From contig NZ_KB893549.1 in assembly GCF_000374085.1 (NCBI RefSeq), positions 1 to 64,000 of the forward strand: a stretch of DNA of 64,000 nt, in the 5' to 3' direction. Shown one piece after another: positions 51,771 through 60,668 of the stretch (its first letter is position 1; every line of letters begins with the position of its first letter). The position numbers and the translations under genes are program-made. The notes below the pieces were generated by a model. That model did not search any database, was not told the DNA's origin, and worked only from the letters and a program-made list of their open reading frames with translations. The DNA comes from Spirosoma spitsbergense DSM 19989. Its GTDB lineage: Bacteria; Bacteroidota; Bacteroidia; Cytophagales; Spirosomataceae.

Positions 51771-52631
51771 ATGAACCCTCAGCGACCCGTTAATAAATTT
51801 CGTACCAATACTCCTCAGCAACCCCGCCCGAAGGTATCCCGGTCTTTTACCGAGCGGGGTCCGAACGAACAGCGGCCCCCGGCTAAGTCCGATCCGTCAC
51901 GCTGGCAGCAGATGCGTCGTTTCATCCGGAACAGGCCCATACTGGAACAGGTATACCGGTTTTGCATCAGGGTTTTTCTATGGTTGTTCTTCGGTTCGCT
52001 GGGGTACGTCATTGCGCTGAAGTACGTGCCGGTTTTCGTAACGCCCCTCGTCGTTTCGCGCTGGCTGGATACGTTCGGTACCGATGAAAATAGCCACGTG
52101 TATAAAAAATGGCGGTCGTACGAGGCTATCAGTAAAGAAGCGGCCCTGGCGGTGGTAGCCTCCGAAGATCAGGATTTCCCCCGGCACTGGGGGTTCGACT
52201 TCGATGAAATTCAGGATGCTATCAAGGAAAATAAAACGCGCAAACGGGTGCGCGGGGCCAGTACTATTTCGCAGCAGGTTGCCAAAAACGTGTTTCTGTG
52301 GAATGGTCGCAGTTACCTTCGGAAAGGGCTGGAAGTATATTTTACGGTGCTGATCGAGTTTATCTGGGGTAAAGAGCGCATTCTGGAAGTGTACCTCAAC
52401 GTAGCCGAAACGGGGCCGATGACGTTTGGGGTCGAAGCTGCCTCGCAGCGATACTACGGCCACCCGGCGGCCACCCTCTCGCGGACGGAAGCCGCCCGGA
52501 TAGCCGCCGTACTCCCTAACCCGCGCCTGTTCTCGATCAAAAACCCATCGAATTACATCCAACGAAGAACCGCCCAGATTTCCCGGCAAATGCGGTATCT
52601 GGGCGGTCAGAAGTACATCAGGAATCTTTAA
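51771..52631 (+). CDS. mtgA: Monofunctional peptidoglycan glycosyltransferase
   Basis: 286 residues from ATG 51771 (MNPQRPVNKFRT); the GTG frame from 51666 is an unlikely extension. A basic proline-rich N-terminus is followed by one membrane helix (about 60-85) and a GT51 domain: VASEDQDFPRHWGFDFDEI with the catalytic Glu, RGASTISQQVAKNVFLW, GKERILEVYLNVAETG and EAASQRYYGHPAATLSRTEAARIAAVLPNP (in parts). It polymerises lipid II into glycan strands in the periplasm. Confidence 0.93.
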   Translation: MNPQRPVNKFRTNTPQQPRPKVSRSFTERGPNEQRPPAKSDPSRWQQMRRFIRNRPILEQVYRFCIRVFLWLFFGSLGYVIALKYVPVFVTPLVVSRWLDTFGTDENSHVYKKWRSYEAISKEAALAVVASEDQDFPRHWGFDFDEIQDAIKENKTRKRVRGASTISQQVAKNVFLWNGRSYLRKGLEVYFTVLIEFIWGKERILEVYLNVAETGPMTFGVEAASQRYYGHPAATLSRTEAARIAAVLPNPRLFSIKNPSNYIQRRTAQISRQMRYLGGQKYIRNL

Positions 52632-52641
52632 CGGGAGGGGA

Positions 52642-53256
52642 CTACTTCTCCTCCACCAAACTCGGCGTCATCCACCGCTGGGCTACGTTCAGGGTGTAGT
52701 CTACAAAGGCTCTTGCCGTCCGTTCGTACACCTCATGGCCGATAAAATGGCCCTGTTCGTCCAGGTTATCGGCTGTTTCGTGCGACTCGTACAACTTGGG
52801 CGATATGATGGAGTAGCTGTTGGTGAAACTGATGATTTTGTTGACGACCGTCGTCATATCCAGTGCGGGCTGCCGACCACCGCGCCCGTTAGAAATACCC
52901 ACCATCGCAAAAACCTTGTTGTCGAACAGGTGCTTAAATACAGGTCCCCCCAATTGGTGAATCGCATTGGTGGCCTGCGGGGGGGCGGTCCAGTTGTATT
53001 CAGGCATCGCGAAAAAGACCAGATCGGCCGATTCCCAGGTGTTTATCAGTTCTTCCTGAAAGGGGGTAAGTGCCTCTTTCCGTACTGAACCCTGACCAAC
53101 CAGGGGCATATCATAGTCCTCAAACGTTACGACAGAAACCTCATGCCGGGCATCGCTATGCTGGGTGCCTTCAGTCAGGATGAGCCGGAGGTAATTGACA
53201 AAACGCAGCGAATTGCTGTTTTTGCGCGATGAAGTGGAAATTAGGGCAATTCTCAT
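52642..53256 (-). CDS. NAD(P)H-dependent FMN reductase family protein
   Basis: 204 residues, flavodoxin-like. MRIALISTSSRKNSNSLRF is the FMN phosphate-binding start, FFAMPEYNWTAPPQATNAIHQ the conserved flavin-edge motif, and VFAMVGISNGRGGRQPALDM the third signature. Such proteins reduce FMN, quinones or azo dyes using NAD(P)H. It converges on mtgA with 10 bp between stops. It is upstream of nothing obvious. Confidence 0.87.
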   Translation of the reverse strand: MRIALISTSSRKNSNSLRFVNYLRLILTEGTQHSDARHEVSVVTFEDYDMPLVGQGSVRKEALTPFQEELINTWESADLVFFAMPEYNWTAPPQATNAIHQLGGPVFKHLFDNKVFAMVGISNGRGGRQPALDMTTVVNKIISFTNSYSIISPKLYESHETADNLDEQGHFIGHEVYERTARAFVDYTLNVAQRWMTPSLVEEK

Positions 53257-53335
53257 TTGTTAGGTTGATTCAATTTACTGACAAAACCCCGTCGTTTGGG
53301 CTTTAGTTTCCGACCGTAAACAGGTCTGTTATCCG

Positions 53336-54454
53336 CTACTTCAACGCCTGCGCCAGATCATCGAGTAAGTCCTCCGCGTGCTCCAGCCCTACTGAAATGC
53401 GCAGCAGGTTTTTAGGGGTAGTTGAATGGGGCCCTTCCGAACTGGCCCGGTGTTCGATCAGGCTCTCTACGCCCCCCAAACTGGTGGCCCGCGTAAACAG
53501 GGTAAGTTTACCAATAAACCGAATCGCTTCCTCAGCCCCCCCTTTCACCTGAACGGACAACATGGCACCGGGGCCGTTCATCTGTTGCTGAACCAGATCG
53601 TAATGCTGATGCGTGGGCAGGCCCGGATAATGCACTTGCTCCACGGCTGGGTGGTCGGCCAGGAAATTGGCAATGGTCTGGGCCGTCAGGCTTTGGGCGC
53701 GTACCCGCACGCCCAGCGTTTTAATACCCCGGCTTACCAGCCAGCAATCGAATGGGGAAGGCACCGCGCCGGATAGCCCTTGCAATTGCCGCACCCGCTG
53801 AGTAAATTCGTTGTCGTGTTTGAAAATCAGGGCCCCGCCCAACACATCACTATGTCCGCTCAGGTATTTGGTGGTCGAGTGCATCACCACGTCGCAGTTC
53901 AGGTCAAGCGGGCGTTGCAGAACGGGTGTGGCCCAGGTGTTGTCGCACACGCAGATAGCACCGGCCTCGTGCGCCATCTGACTGACCAGGAGTAAATCCG
54001 TGATTTGTAATAAGGGGTTAGACGGTGTTTCGCACCAGACAACCCGCGTGTTTTCGTGAATAGAAGCCTTGACCGCGTCGAGGTCGCTCATGTCTACCCG
54101 CGTATAAGTAAGGCCCCAGGGGTGAAATACCTGTTCCAGCAGGGCGGGGGTACCGTAGTAAGCGTCAGTGGACAGTAACACATGGTCGCCGGGCGAAAGG
54201 GCCTGAAACAGCGTCATGGTGGCCGCCTGACCCGACCCGAACGCTATGCCGGTGGCTCCGCCTTCCAGCATAGCCAACGCTCTTTCCAGGGCTTCACGCG
54301 TGGGGTTGTTGGGACGGGTATAAAGAAAGTCGGCCGGTAATTCATTGGCTTCGTTACGGGCATACGTCGTTGACAGGTAGAGGGGGGGCACAACCGACCC
54401 GGTTACGGAGTCGGGCTGATGGGTGGCACGGAGGGCGAGGGTATCGAAGTTCAT
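53336..54454 (-). CDS. Cys/Met-metabolism PLP enzyme (cystathionine gamma-synthase/lyase type)
   Basis: 372 residues. The signature is MHSTTKYLSGHSDVLGGAL, whose Lys forms the aldimine with PLP, near residue 193. Other landmarks are LALRATHQPDSVTGSVVPPLYLSTTY (split), FGSGQAATMTLFQAL, VVWCETPSNPLLQITDL and SLGGVESLIEHRASSEGPHSTT. It acts on homoserine esters, cystathionine or methionine; which cannot be decided. The gene faces the DUF1800 gene divergently. Confidence 0.9.
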   Translation of the reverse strand: MNFDTLALRATHQPDSVTGSVVPPLYLSTTYARNEANELPADFLYTRPNNPTREALERALAMLEGGATGIAFGSGQAATMTLFQALSPGDHVLLSTDAYYGTPALLEQVFHPWGLTYTRVDMSDLDAVKASIHENTRVVWCETPSNPLLQITDLLLVSQMAHEAGAICVCDNTWATPVLQRPLDLNCDVVMHSTTKYLSGHSDVLGGALIFKHDNEFTQRVRQLQGLSGAVPSPFDCWLVSRGIKTLGVRVRAQSLTAQTIANFLADHPAVEQVHYPGLPTHQHYDLVQQQMNGPGAMLSVQVKGGAEEAIRFIGKLTLFTRATSLGGVESLIEHRASSEGPHSTTPKNLLRISVGLEHAEDLLDDLAQALK

Positions 54455-54580
54455 AGGGGGTAAGAACCAGTAACTGGCTCATTTTTTGTTCGTCCTGGTT
54501 TATGGTTTCTATTGGTAATACGGTAATGATTGCCAAAAAGTTGGTCACTCGTTCATTTTTAACGCGTTTGGAGCAAGACA

Positions 54581-56218
54581 ATGGCTGATCTGGACCCATA
54601 CACAACTGTATTGACCGCTAAAACAGCCGCGCATCTGCTGCGCCGGGCAACGTTTGGTCCCACGCAGGCCGAAATCGCCAGCTTTACGGGCCTGACGGCG
54701 GCTCAGGCGGTGCAGCAGCTTATCAGCAACGCTGATTATTCCCCCCCACCCCCGGTCGATCTGGATCAGTACAGCCGCACGGCCGGGCAACCGTTTCTGG
54801 ATAAACCATTCAACCACGCCCGAAATTTTGATCTGGGCCATTACCTGCGCTGCTGGTGGCTGGGGCTGATGACTGCGCAAACGGCTCCGCCCAGCCTGCT
54901 CGACAAGCTGACCCTGTTCTGGCAGAACCACTTCGTCGCGACCCGCGAAGGCGTGGGCGATTATCGGTTCATGAATCAGTATCTGCTCCTGCTGCGGAAT
55001 AATGCGCTGGGTAATTTCCGAACGCTGGTGACGCAGATAACCAAAGATCCCGCCATGCTGCGCTACCTGAACGGGAACGAAAACGAGGTGGGCAAGCCCA
55101 ACGAAAACTACGCCCGTGAGTTGCAGGAGCTGTTTACGGTGGGCGCCGTCGATTTAGCGGGGAATAAAAACTACACGGAAGATGACGTAAAAGCGGCCGC
55201 ACGGGCCCTAACGGGCTGGCAGTATACGAACTATGAAGTGGATGGCTCTACCAGCTTTACCACCCTTTTCGCCGATGCCAAACACGACACGACCAACAAG
55301 GTTTTTTCGGCGCACTACAACAATACCGTCATCACCGGGCGGGCGCCTTCCCCGCCGGGTACTCCATCTGCCGGGGATCTGGAACTGGCCGACCTGATCA
55401 CGATGGTGCTGGCGCATCCTCATTCACCCCGGTTCATTTGCCGGAAACTGTACCGCTGGTACGTGAATCCGAACGTGACCCAAACCATCGAAGATAATGT
55501 CATTATCCCGCTGGCCCAGTATTTCCTGGCCAATAACCACAACATTCAGCCGGTCATCGTCAAACTCCTGACGAGTCAGGTCTTTTTTAATGCGGCCAAC
55601 ATCGGAGCCATCGTCAAATCGCCCGTCGAACTGGCTGTGGGGTCGATGCGATTTTTCAATCAGGCTGTACCCGTGTTGCCCGCCGACTACGCGGCCTTTA
55701 AAACCTACTTCGACTTCGTGTTTTACCGGATGCAGGACATGCAGATGCCCATTCTGGATCAGTCGTCGGTGCAGGGGTACGAAGCCTACTACCAGACCGG
55801 CTATTCCAAAACCTGGATTAATACCACGACTATCGGTTTTCGGTACGACTACACCGATGCCTATGTGTACCGCTTTCTTCAGGTGCGGCCCGATTACCTG
55901 ATGGGGATCGACGTGCTGGCCTGGGCCACCTCATTACAACCTAATTTTTCGGATGTGTCGGGTACCCTGGCCCTGTCGTGCGTGGAAGTGCTCAATGGAT
56001 TTACCAAAAATCTGTTTGTGTATGACCTTTTTCCGACCCAGCAGGATTTTCTGATCGATACCATCATGATGGAAGGGCTTCCGCGTACTTCCTGGACGTT
56101 TCAGTGGAATGCCTACCGCCGGAACCCTACCGATCCCGGTAGCCGGTATGAGGTGTTATATCGGTTGCAGAATCTGATGAAATTCATGCTGCGGATGGCT
56201 GAATACCACGTTTTCTGA
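54581..56218 (+). CDS. DUF1800 domain protein, first of a tandem pair
   Basis: 545 residues, no signal peptide seen. Family motifs are AAHLLRRATFGPTQAEI (about residues 13-29), LDKLTLFWQNHFVATRE, LRYLNGNENEVGKPNENYARELQELFTVG, YTEDDVKAAARALTGW and FICRKLYRWYVNP. DUF1800 proteins are nearly always coded next to DUF1501 proteins, as here, and are suspected to act in an exported complex. It is a close duplicate of the next gene over its whole length. Confidence 0.9.
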   Translation: MADLDPYTTVLTAKTAAHLLRRATFGPTQAEIASFTGLTAAQAVQQLISNADYSPPPPVDLDQYSRTAGQPFLDKPFNHARNFDLGHYLRCWWLGLMTAQTAPPSLLDKLTLFWQNHFVATREGVGDYRFMNQYLLLLRNNALGNFRTLVTQITKDPAMLRYLNGNENEVGKPNENYARELQELFTVGAVDLAGNKNYTEDDVKAAARALTGWQYTNYEVDGSTSFTTLFADAKHDTTNKVFSAHYNNTVITGRAPSPPGTPSAGDLELADLITMVLAHPHSPRFICRKLYRWYVNPNVTQTIEDNVIIPLAQYFLANNHNIQPVIVKLLTSQVFFNAANIGAIVKSPVELAVGSMRFFNQAVPVLPADYAAFKTYFDFVFYRMQDMQMPILDQSSVQGYEAYYQTGYSKTWINTTTIGFRYDYTDAYVYRFLQVRPDYLMGIDVLAWATSLQPNFSDVSGTLALSCVEVLNGFTKNLFVYDLFPTQQDFLIDTIMMEGLPRTSWTFQWNAYRRNPTDPGSRYEVLYRLQNLMKFMLRMAEYHVF

Positions 56219-56349
56219 CGGGTAGTCGGGTATGATTTTTGCCCGGTGTTTGCTGGTTTTATTATGTGTAGATCGGCTAAACGGTAAATACTGTGCGTTA
56301 GCCCGAATGAGTATAGACTTGTGTTGTCAATCTATAGTATATTGATCGA

Positions 56350-57993
56350 ATGCCTTATCTGGACCCGTATATTGCCGTGTTGACGGCCAAAACAGCCGCA
56401 CACCTGCTGCGCCGGGCTACGTTTGGTCCTACGCAGGCCGATATCACCAGTTTTACGGGTTTGACGGCTTCTCAGGCGGTGCAGCAACTCATCAGCAACG
56501 CCGATTATTCGCCCCCGCCCCCGGTCGATCTGGAGAGTACTCAGCCCACAGCGGGGCAAACCTATCTGGATAAACCATTCAACGGCGACCGAAACTTTGA
56601 TTTTGGTCATTATCTGCGCTATTGGTGGCTGGGGCTGATGACCGCCCAAACGGCTCCGCCCAGCCTGCTCGACAAGCTGACCCTATTCTGGCAGAACCAC
56701 TTCGTAACCACCCGCGAGGTGGTAGATGACTACCGGTTTGTTGCCCAGTATCTGTTTCTGCTGCGTACCAATGCGCTGGGTAATTTCCGAACGCTGGTGA
56801 CGAAAATAACGAAGGAGCCTGCTATGCTGCGCTACCTGAACGGGAATGAGAACGAGGTGGGCAAGCCCAATGAAAACTACGCCCGCGAGTTGCAGGAACT
56901 GTTTACGGTGGGCGCCGTCGATTTTGCGGGGAATAAAAACTATACCGAGGATGATGTGAAAGCGGCCGCCCGTGTCCTGACGGGCTGGACATACACCAAT
57001 TTCTGGGTGGTTGGTTCCACCAGCTTTACCACCACGTTTACGCTGTCTAAACACGACACGACTAACAAGTCGTTTTCGGCTTCTTACGGTAACACGGCCA
57101 TAACGGGCCGATCCACTAACCCGTCGGCAACCGTTACGGCGGGTGATGCAGAACTGGATGATCTGGTCACGATGTTGCTGAACCACCCGCAAACGGCCCG
57201 CTTCATCTGCCGGAAGTTATACCGCTGGTATGTGAATCCGAACGTGACCCAAAGTATTGAAGATAACGTCATTATTCCGCTGGCTCAGTTTCTGGCGAGT
57301 ACGGCTAATAACTGGGCCATTCAGCCGGTCATCGTAAAGCTACTGACGAGCCAGATTTTTTTCGACGATGCCAACCGGGCGGCCATTGTTAAATCGCCGG
57401 TTGACCTGGCTGTTGGCACGATGCGCTTCTTCAACCAGCCCGTTCCCGATATGAAGACCGATTATGCGGCTTTCAACACGTATTTCAGCTTTATTTTCTG
57501 GCGAATACGCGACATGCAGATGCCGCTGCTGGATCAGCCGTCGGTGTTTGGGTACGAACCTTTCTACCAGACCGGCTACTCGAAAATATGGATGAATACC
57601 ACCACCATTGCGCTGCGGAGCGACTATACGGATGCCTACATCTGGCGGTGGCTAGAGGTTAAGCCGGGCTACAAAATGGGGATCGATCTGCTGGCCTGGG
57701 CTACGGCGTTACAGCCTAACTTTGCCGATGCGTCGGGCACACCGGCTATTTCCTGCGTGGATGTGCAAACTGCTTTTACCAAAAATCTATTTGCCACTGA
57801 TCTGTTTCAATCGCAGCAGGATTTTCTGATAGACACGGTGATGATGCAGGGCATTCCCCGTTCCTCCTGGACGTTTGAGTGGAATGCGTACCGCTCGGCA
57901 CCGACCAATACCAACAAGAAGAATGCGGTGACGTACCGGTTACAGAACCTAATGAAATTTATGCTGCGTATGGCCGAATACCACCTTTGTTAA
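56350..57993 (+). CDS. DUF1800 domain protein, second of a tandem pair
   Basis: 547 residues, collinear with the previous protein. The N-terminal 120 residues are nearly identical, as are the LRYLNGNENEVGKPNENYAREL and FICRKLYRWYVNP blocks. Variation is concentrated around residues 218-262 (YGNTAITGRSTNPSATV against the other copy's YNNTVITGRAPSPPGTP) and near the C-terminus. The two copies are separated by 131 bp. The DUF1501 partner follows 83 bp downstream, beyond a hairpin. Confidence 0.9.
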   Translation: MPYLDPYIAVLTAKTAAHLLRRATFGPTQADITSFTGLTASQAVQQLISNADYSPPPPVDLESTQPTAGQTYLDKPFNGDRNFDFGHYLRYWWLGLMTAQTAPPSLLDKLTLFWQNHFVTTREVVDDYRFVAQYLFLLRTNALGNFRTLVTKITKEPAMLRYLNGNENEVGKPNENYARELQELFTVGAVDFAGNKNYTEDDVKAAARVLTGWTYTNFWVVGSTSFTTTFTLSKHDTTNKSFSASYGNTAITGRSTNPSATVTAGDAELDDLVTMLLNHPQTARFICRKLYRWYVNPNVTQSIEDNVIIPLAQFLASTANNWAIQPVIVKLLTSQIFFDDANRAAIVKSPVDLAVGTMRFFNQPVPDMKTDYAAFNTYFSFIFWRIRDMQMPLLDQPSVFGYEPFYQTGYSKIWMNTTTIALRSDYTDAYIWRWLEVKPGYKMGIDLLAWATALQPNFADASGTPAISCVDVQTAFTKNLFATDLFQSQQDFLIDTVMMQGIPRSSWTFEWNAYRSAPTNTNKKNAVTYRLQNLMKFMLRMAEYHLC

Positions 57994-58003
57994 TGAGCGA
58001 AAG

Positions 58004-58069
58004 AGCGAAAGAATGAAAGAGCAATATGGCTCTTGAAATTTCGCTCTTTCACTCTTTCATTCTTTCGCT
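58004..58069. repeat. Hairpin of GAAAGA-type repeats between DUF1800 and DUF1501 genes
   Basis: 18-bp perfect arms 58004-58021 (AGCGAAAGAATGAAAGAG) and 58052-58069, loop 30 bases. Each arm is a purine- or pyrimidine-only near-repeat (GAAAGA). It ends 8 bases before the DUF1501 ATG and so could mask its ribosome-binding site. Confidence 0.75.
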
Positions 58070-58076
58070 TTTTTCT

Positions 58077-59585
58077 ATGAAACGGAGAGACTTTTTAACG
58101 GCGGCTTCGGCGAGTTTGCTACCCGTCATGCTCGATGGCTTCGGGCTGAAAGCCATGTCCCGCCAGTCGGCGCTGGTGCAGTCGCTGCTGAACACGACGG
58201 CCCTGGCCAGTGACCGGGTGCTGGTGATCGTTTACCTCAACGGGGGAAACGATGGGCTGAACACCGTTATTCCGCTCGACCAGTACGCCCTATACACGGG
58301 CCTCCGCAGCAACATTGCCATTCCGCAAAGTTCCGTACTGGGGCTGGATGGCAACCCCGCTACGGGCCTGCACCCCGCCATGACGGGGATGCGAAACCTG
58401 TATAATAGCGGAAAGCTTTCCATCGTCCATTCCGTGTCGTACCCCAACCCCGACCAGTCCCACTACCGGGCTACCGATATCTGGATGACGGCCGTCGATT
58501 CCACGCAGACGTCCGTTTCGGGTTGGGCTGGGCGTTACCTCGAAAACCGGTTTCCGGGTTACCCCACCGGCTATCCTAACGCGCAGATGGAAGACCCGCT
58601 GGCCATCCAGATCGGTTATCTGACCTCAACGGCCCTGCTGGGAAGTCAGCAGTCGATGGGGATTGCGCTGAATGACCCCGATAGTTTTTACCAGCTGGTC
58701 GGTTCGGGTGGCGCCACCTCTCCCGGCGATTTACCCTGCTGCGATGCCGGTGACCTGATCGCGTACATCCGTAAGCAACAGGCCTTATCGGTGGGGTATG
58801 CGGGGGAGATAAAGCGGGCCGCCGATGCGGGGCAGAATATGGCTACCTACCCGGCGGCAGCAGCAAAAAACTCCCTGGCCGATCAGTTGAAAATTGTGGC
58901 CCGGCTCATTCACGGAGGCTTAAAAACGAAAATATATTTCGTGTCCCTTAATGGCTTCGATACGCACTCTGGTCAGGTCGATACTACCGATGTGCGACTG
59001 GGTAGCCATGCTGATTTACTGGGTAAACTATCGACGGCTATCGAGACCTTCCAGCAGGATTTGACGCTACAGGGTATTGAAGACAAAGTGGTGGGCATGA
59101 CTTTTTCGGAGTTTGGCCGACGGGCTAATTCCAACAACTCCAAGGGTACCGATCACGGCGTAGCGGCTCCCATGTTTGTGTTCGGTAGCAATGTAAAACA
59201 CCGTACAATCGGCCAGAACCCCGATCTGGCTAACCTGACCGGACAGGCGGGGAGTAAAGAAATTACCATGCAGATTGATTTCCGGCGGGTGTACACCGAC
59301 ATCCTGAACGACTGGTTTGGCACCCAGCATACGACCACAAATGCGTTGCTCTTTCGCGAATTCCCGACGGTCTCCCTGTTTTCGGATACGGTAGAAACCG
59401 TAGCATCGGGCAACTGGCAGGATCGTAATGTGTGGACCGTGGGACGGGTGCCCTTCGCCAGTGAATACGTCAAAGTCAACGCGGGGCATACCCTTACGAT
59501 AGACCGGTCGGTTTCGGTCAAGAATATCCGGCTGGAAGGCAAGCTTATGTACACCGGCCCGTACTCGATTCAGATGACTGGGTAG
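58077..59585 (+). CDS. DUF1501 domain protein, Tat-exported
   Basis: 502 residues from ATG 58077 (MKRRDFLTAASASLLPVML, a twin-arginine signal with RRDFL); an upstream in-frame ATG at 58026 lies inside the hairpin. Motifs of the alkaline-phosphatase/sulfatase-like DUF1501 fold are VLVIVYLNGGNDGLNTVIPL, GLHPAMTGMRNLYNSGKL, SHYRATDIWMTA, FDTHSGQ and GMTFSEFGRRANSNNSKGTDHG. The last about 65 residues (SGNWQDRNVWTVGRVP, AGHTLTIDRSV) form a small beta domain seen at the ends of cell-surface Bacteroidota proteins. It works with the DUF1800 partners (inferred from constant co-occurrence). Confidence 0.9.
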   Translation: MKRRDFLTAASASLLPVMLDGFGLKAMSRQSALVQSLLNTTALASDRVLVIVYLNGGNDGLNTVIPLDQYALYTGLRSNIAIPQSSVLGLDGNPATGLHPAMTGMRNLYNSGKLSIVHSVSYPNPDQSHYRATDIWMTAVDSTQTSVSGWAGRYLENRFPGYPTGYPNAQMEDPLAIQIGYLTSTALLGSQQSMGIALNDPDSFYQLVGSGGATSPGDLPCCDAGDLIAYIRKQQALSVGYAGEIKRAADAGQNMATYPAAAAKNSLADQLKIVARLIHGGLKTKIYFVSLNGFDTHSGQVDTTDVRLGSHADLLGKLSTAIETFQQDLTLQGIEDKVVGMTFSEFGRRANSNNSKGTDHGVAAPMFVFGSNVKHRTIGQNPDLANLTGQAGSKEITMQIDFRRVYTDILNDWFGTQHTTTNALLFREFPTVSLFSDTVETVASGNWQDRNVWTVGRVPFASEYVKVNAGHTLTIDRSVSVKNIRLEGKLMYTGPYSIQMTG

Positions 59586-59607
59586 GGTGTAACCTAATCA
59601 GTTTTTT

Positions 59608-60525
59608 TTACCGGGTCAATTCTTTGAAGATAGTTTCCAGGGAGTTTTCCTGTTGCCGGAGCCCCACGAGGGTTAAATTCTGGTCGGCGGCAAGGCGGAA
59701 AATGGCGGCTCTCAAATCTGTGTTAGGGGTGGCTGTAATTCGATACTGCCCGGCACTGATTCGTTCCACCTGTTCTACCCCCGAAACAGCCATCAGCACG
59801 TCCGGGTTTGGGAGGTCATTCTCAAATTCGGCTACCACTACTACGCCCGCACCCGTCGAGGCATTTCGGAGTTGACTCAGCGGACCATCCGCCACAATAT
59901 GGCCCCGGTTGATAATCACGACCCGGTCGCAGATGGCTTCCACCTCCTGCATGATGTGGGTGGAGAAAAGTACCGTCTTGTCGCGACCCGCTTCCCGGAT
60001 CACCTGCCTGATTTCGGCCAGCTGGTTGGGGTCGAGACCCGTAGTTGGTTCATCCAGAATCAGTACGGGCGGGTTATGCAGCAGGGCCTGCGCCAGCCCT
60101 ACCCGCTGACGGTACCCTTTGGAGAGCTGCCCGATGCGCTTATGCTGTTCCAGCCCCAGCCCAACCCGGTCAATCATATCCGCTATCCGCCGACTCAGTT
60201 CCGCGCCACGCAGTCCGTGCAGCGAGCCTGCAAAGCGGAGGTATTCTTTTACGTACAAATCCAGGTACAGCGGATTGTGCTCCGGCAGGTAGCCAACGCT
60301 CCGGCGCACGTCCATGGAATGTGTACGCACATCGAACCCGTTTACTTCCACCGTGCCGTCGGTCGGTTGCAGGTAGCCCGTCGCAATTTTCATCGTCGTG
60401 GATTTGCCCGCTCCGTTGGGTCCGAGGAAACCAACAATTTCACCCGGCTGCACCGTCAAGGATATCTGATCGACAGCCCGTTGCTGTTTATATTCTTTTG
60501 TAAGATTCTGAACCTGGATAGACAT
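59608..60525 (-). CDS. gldA: Gliding-type ABC transporter ATP-binding protein GldA
   Basis: 305 residues from ATG 60525 (MSIQVQNLTKEYK); 25 more codons are open upstream. Walker A is GFLGPNGAGKST (about residues 33-44), the signature LSKGYRQRVGLAQALL, Walker B VLILDEPTTGLDP, and the switch His in LFSTHIMQEV. The C-terminal about 80 residues (GVEQVERISAGQYRITATPN, NSLETIFKEL) match GldA, which energises the GldFG transporter needed for gliding in flavobacteria; gldF/gldG are not here. Similar ATPases serve other exporters. A TAGCTTTG (minus strand of 60585-60592) could be its -7 element. Confidence 0.85.
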   Translation of the reverse strand: MSIQVQNLTKEYKQQRAVDQISLTVQPGEIVGFLGPNGAGKSTTMKIATGYLQPTDGTVEVNGFDVRTHSMDVRRSVGYLPEHNPLYLDLYVKEYLRFAGSLHGLRGAELSRRIADMIDRVGLGLEQHKRIGQLSKGYRQRVGLAQALLHNPPVLILDEPTTGLDPNQLAEIRQVIREAGRDKTVLFSTHIMQEVEAICDRVVIINRGHIVADGPLSQLRNASTGAGVVVVAEFENDLPNPDVLMAVSGVEQVERISAGQYRITATPNTDLRAAIFRLAADQNLTLVGLRQQENSLETIFKELTR

Positions 60526-60668
60526 TTTGGGAAGTATGTATTGACCGATAACGTAAAATTTGCCCTTTTTGCATAGACTGTCCGCAAAGCTAACAGACAA
60601 AAAGCCGGAAAGAATAGCTATTTTTAGCCGTTTAACCCCAGCAAACGTTGGTTTTTTGCCATTTTACT

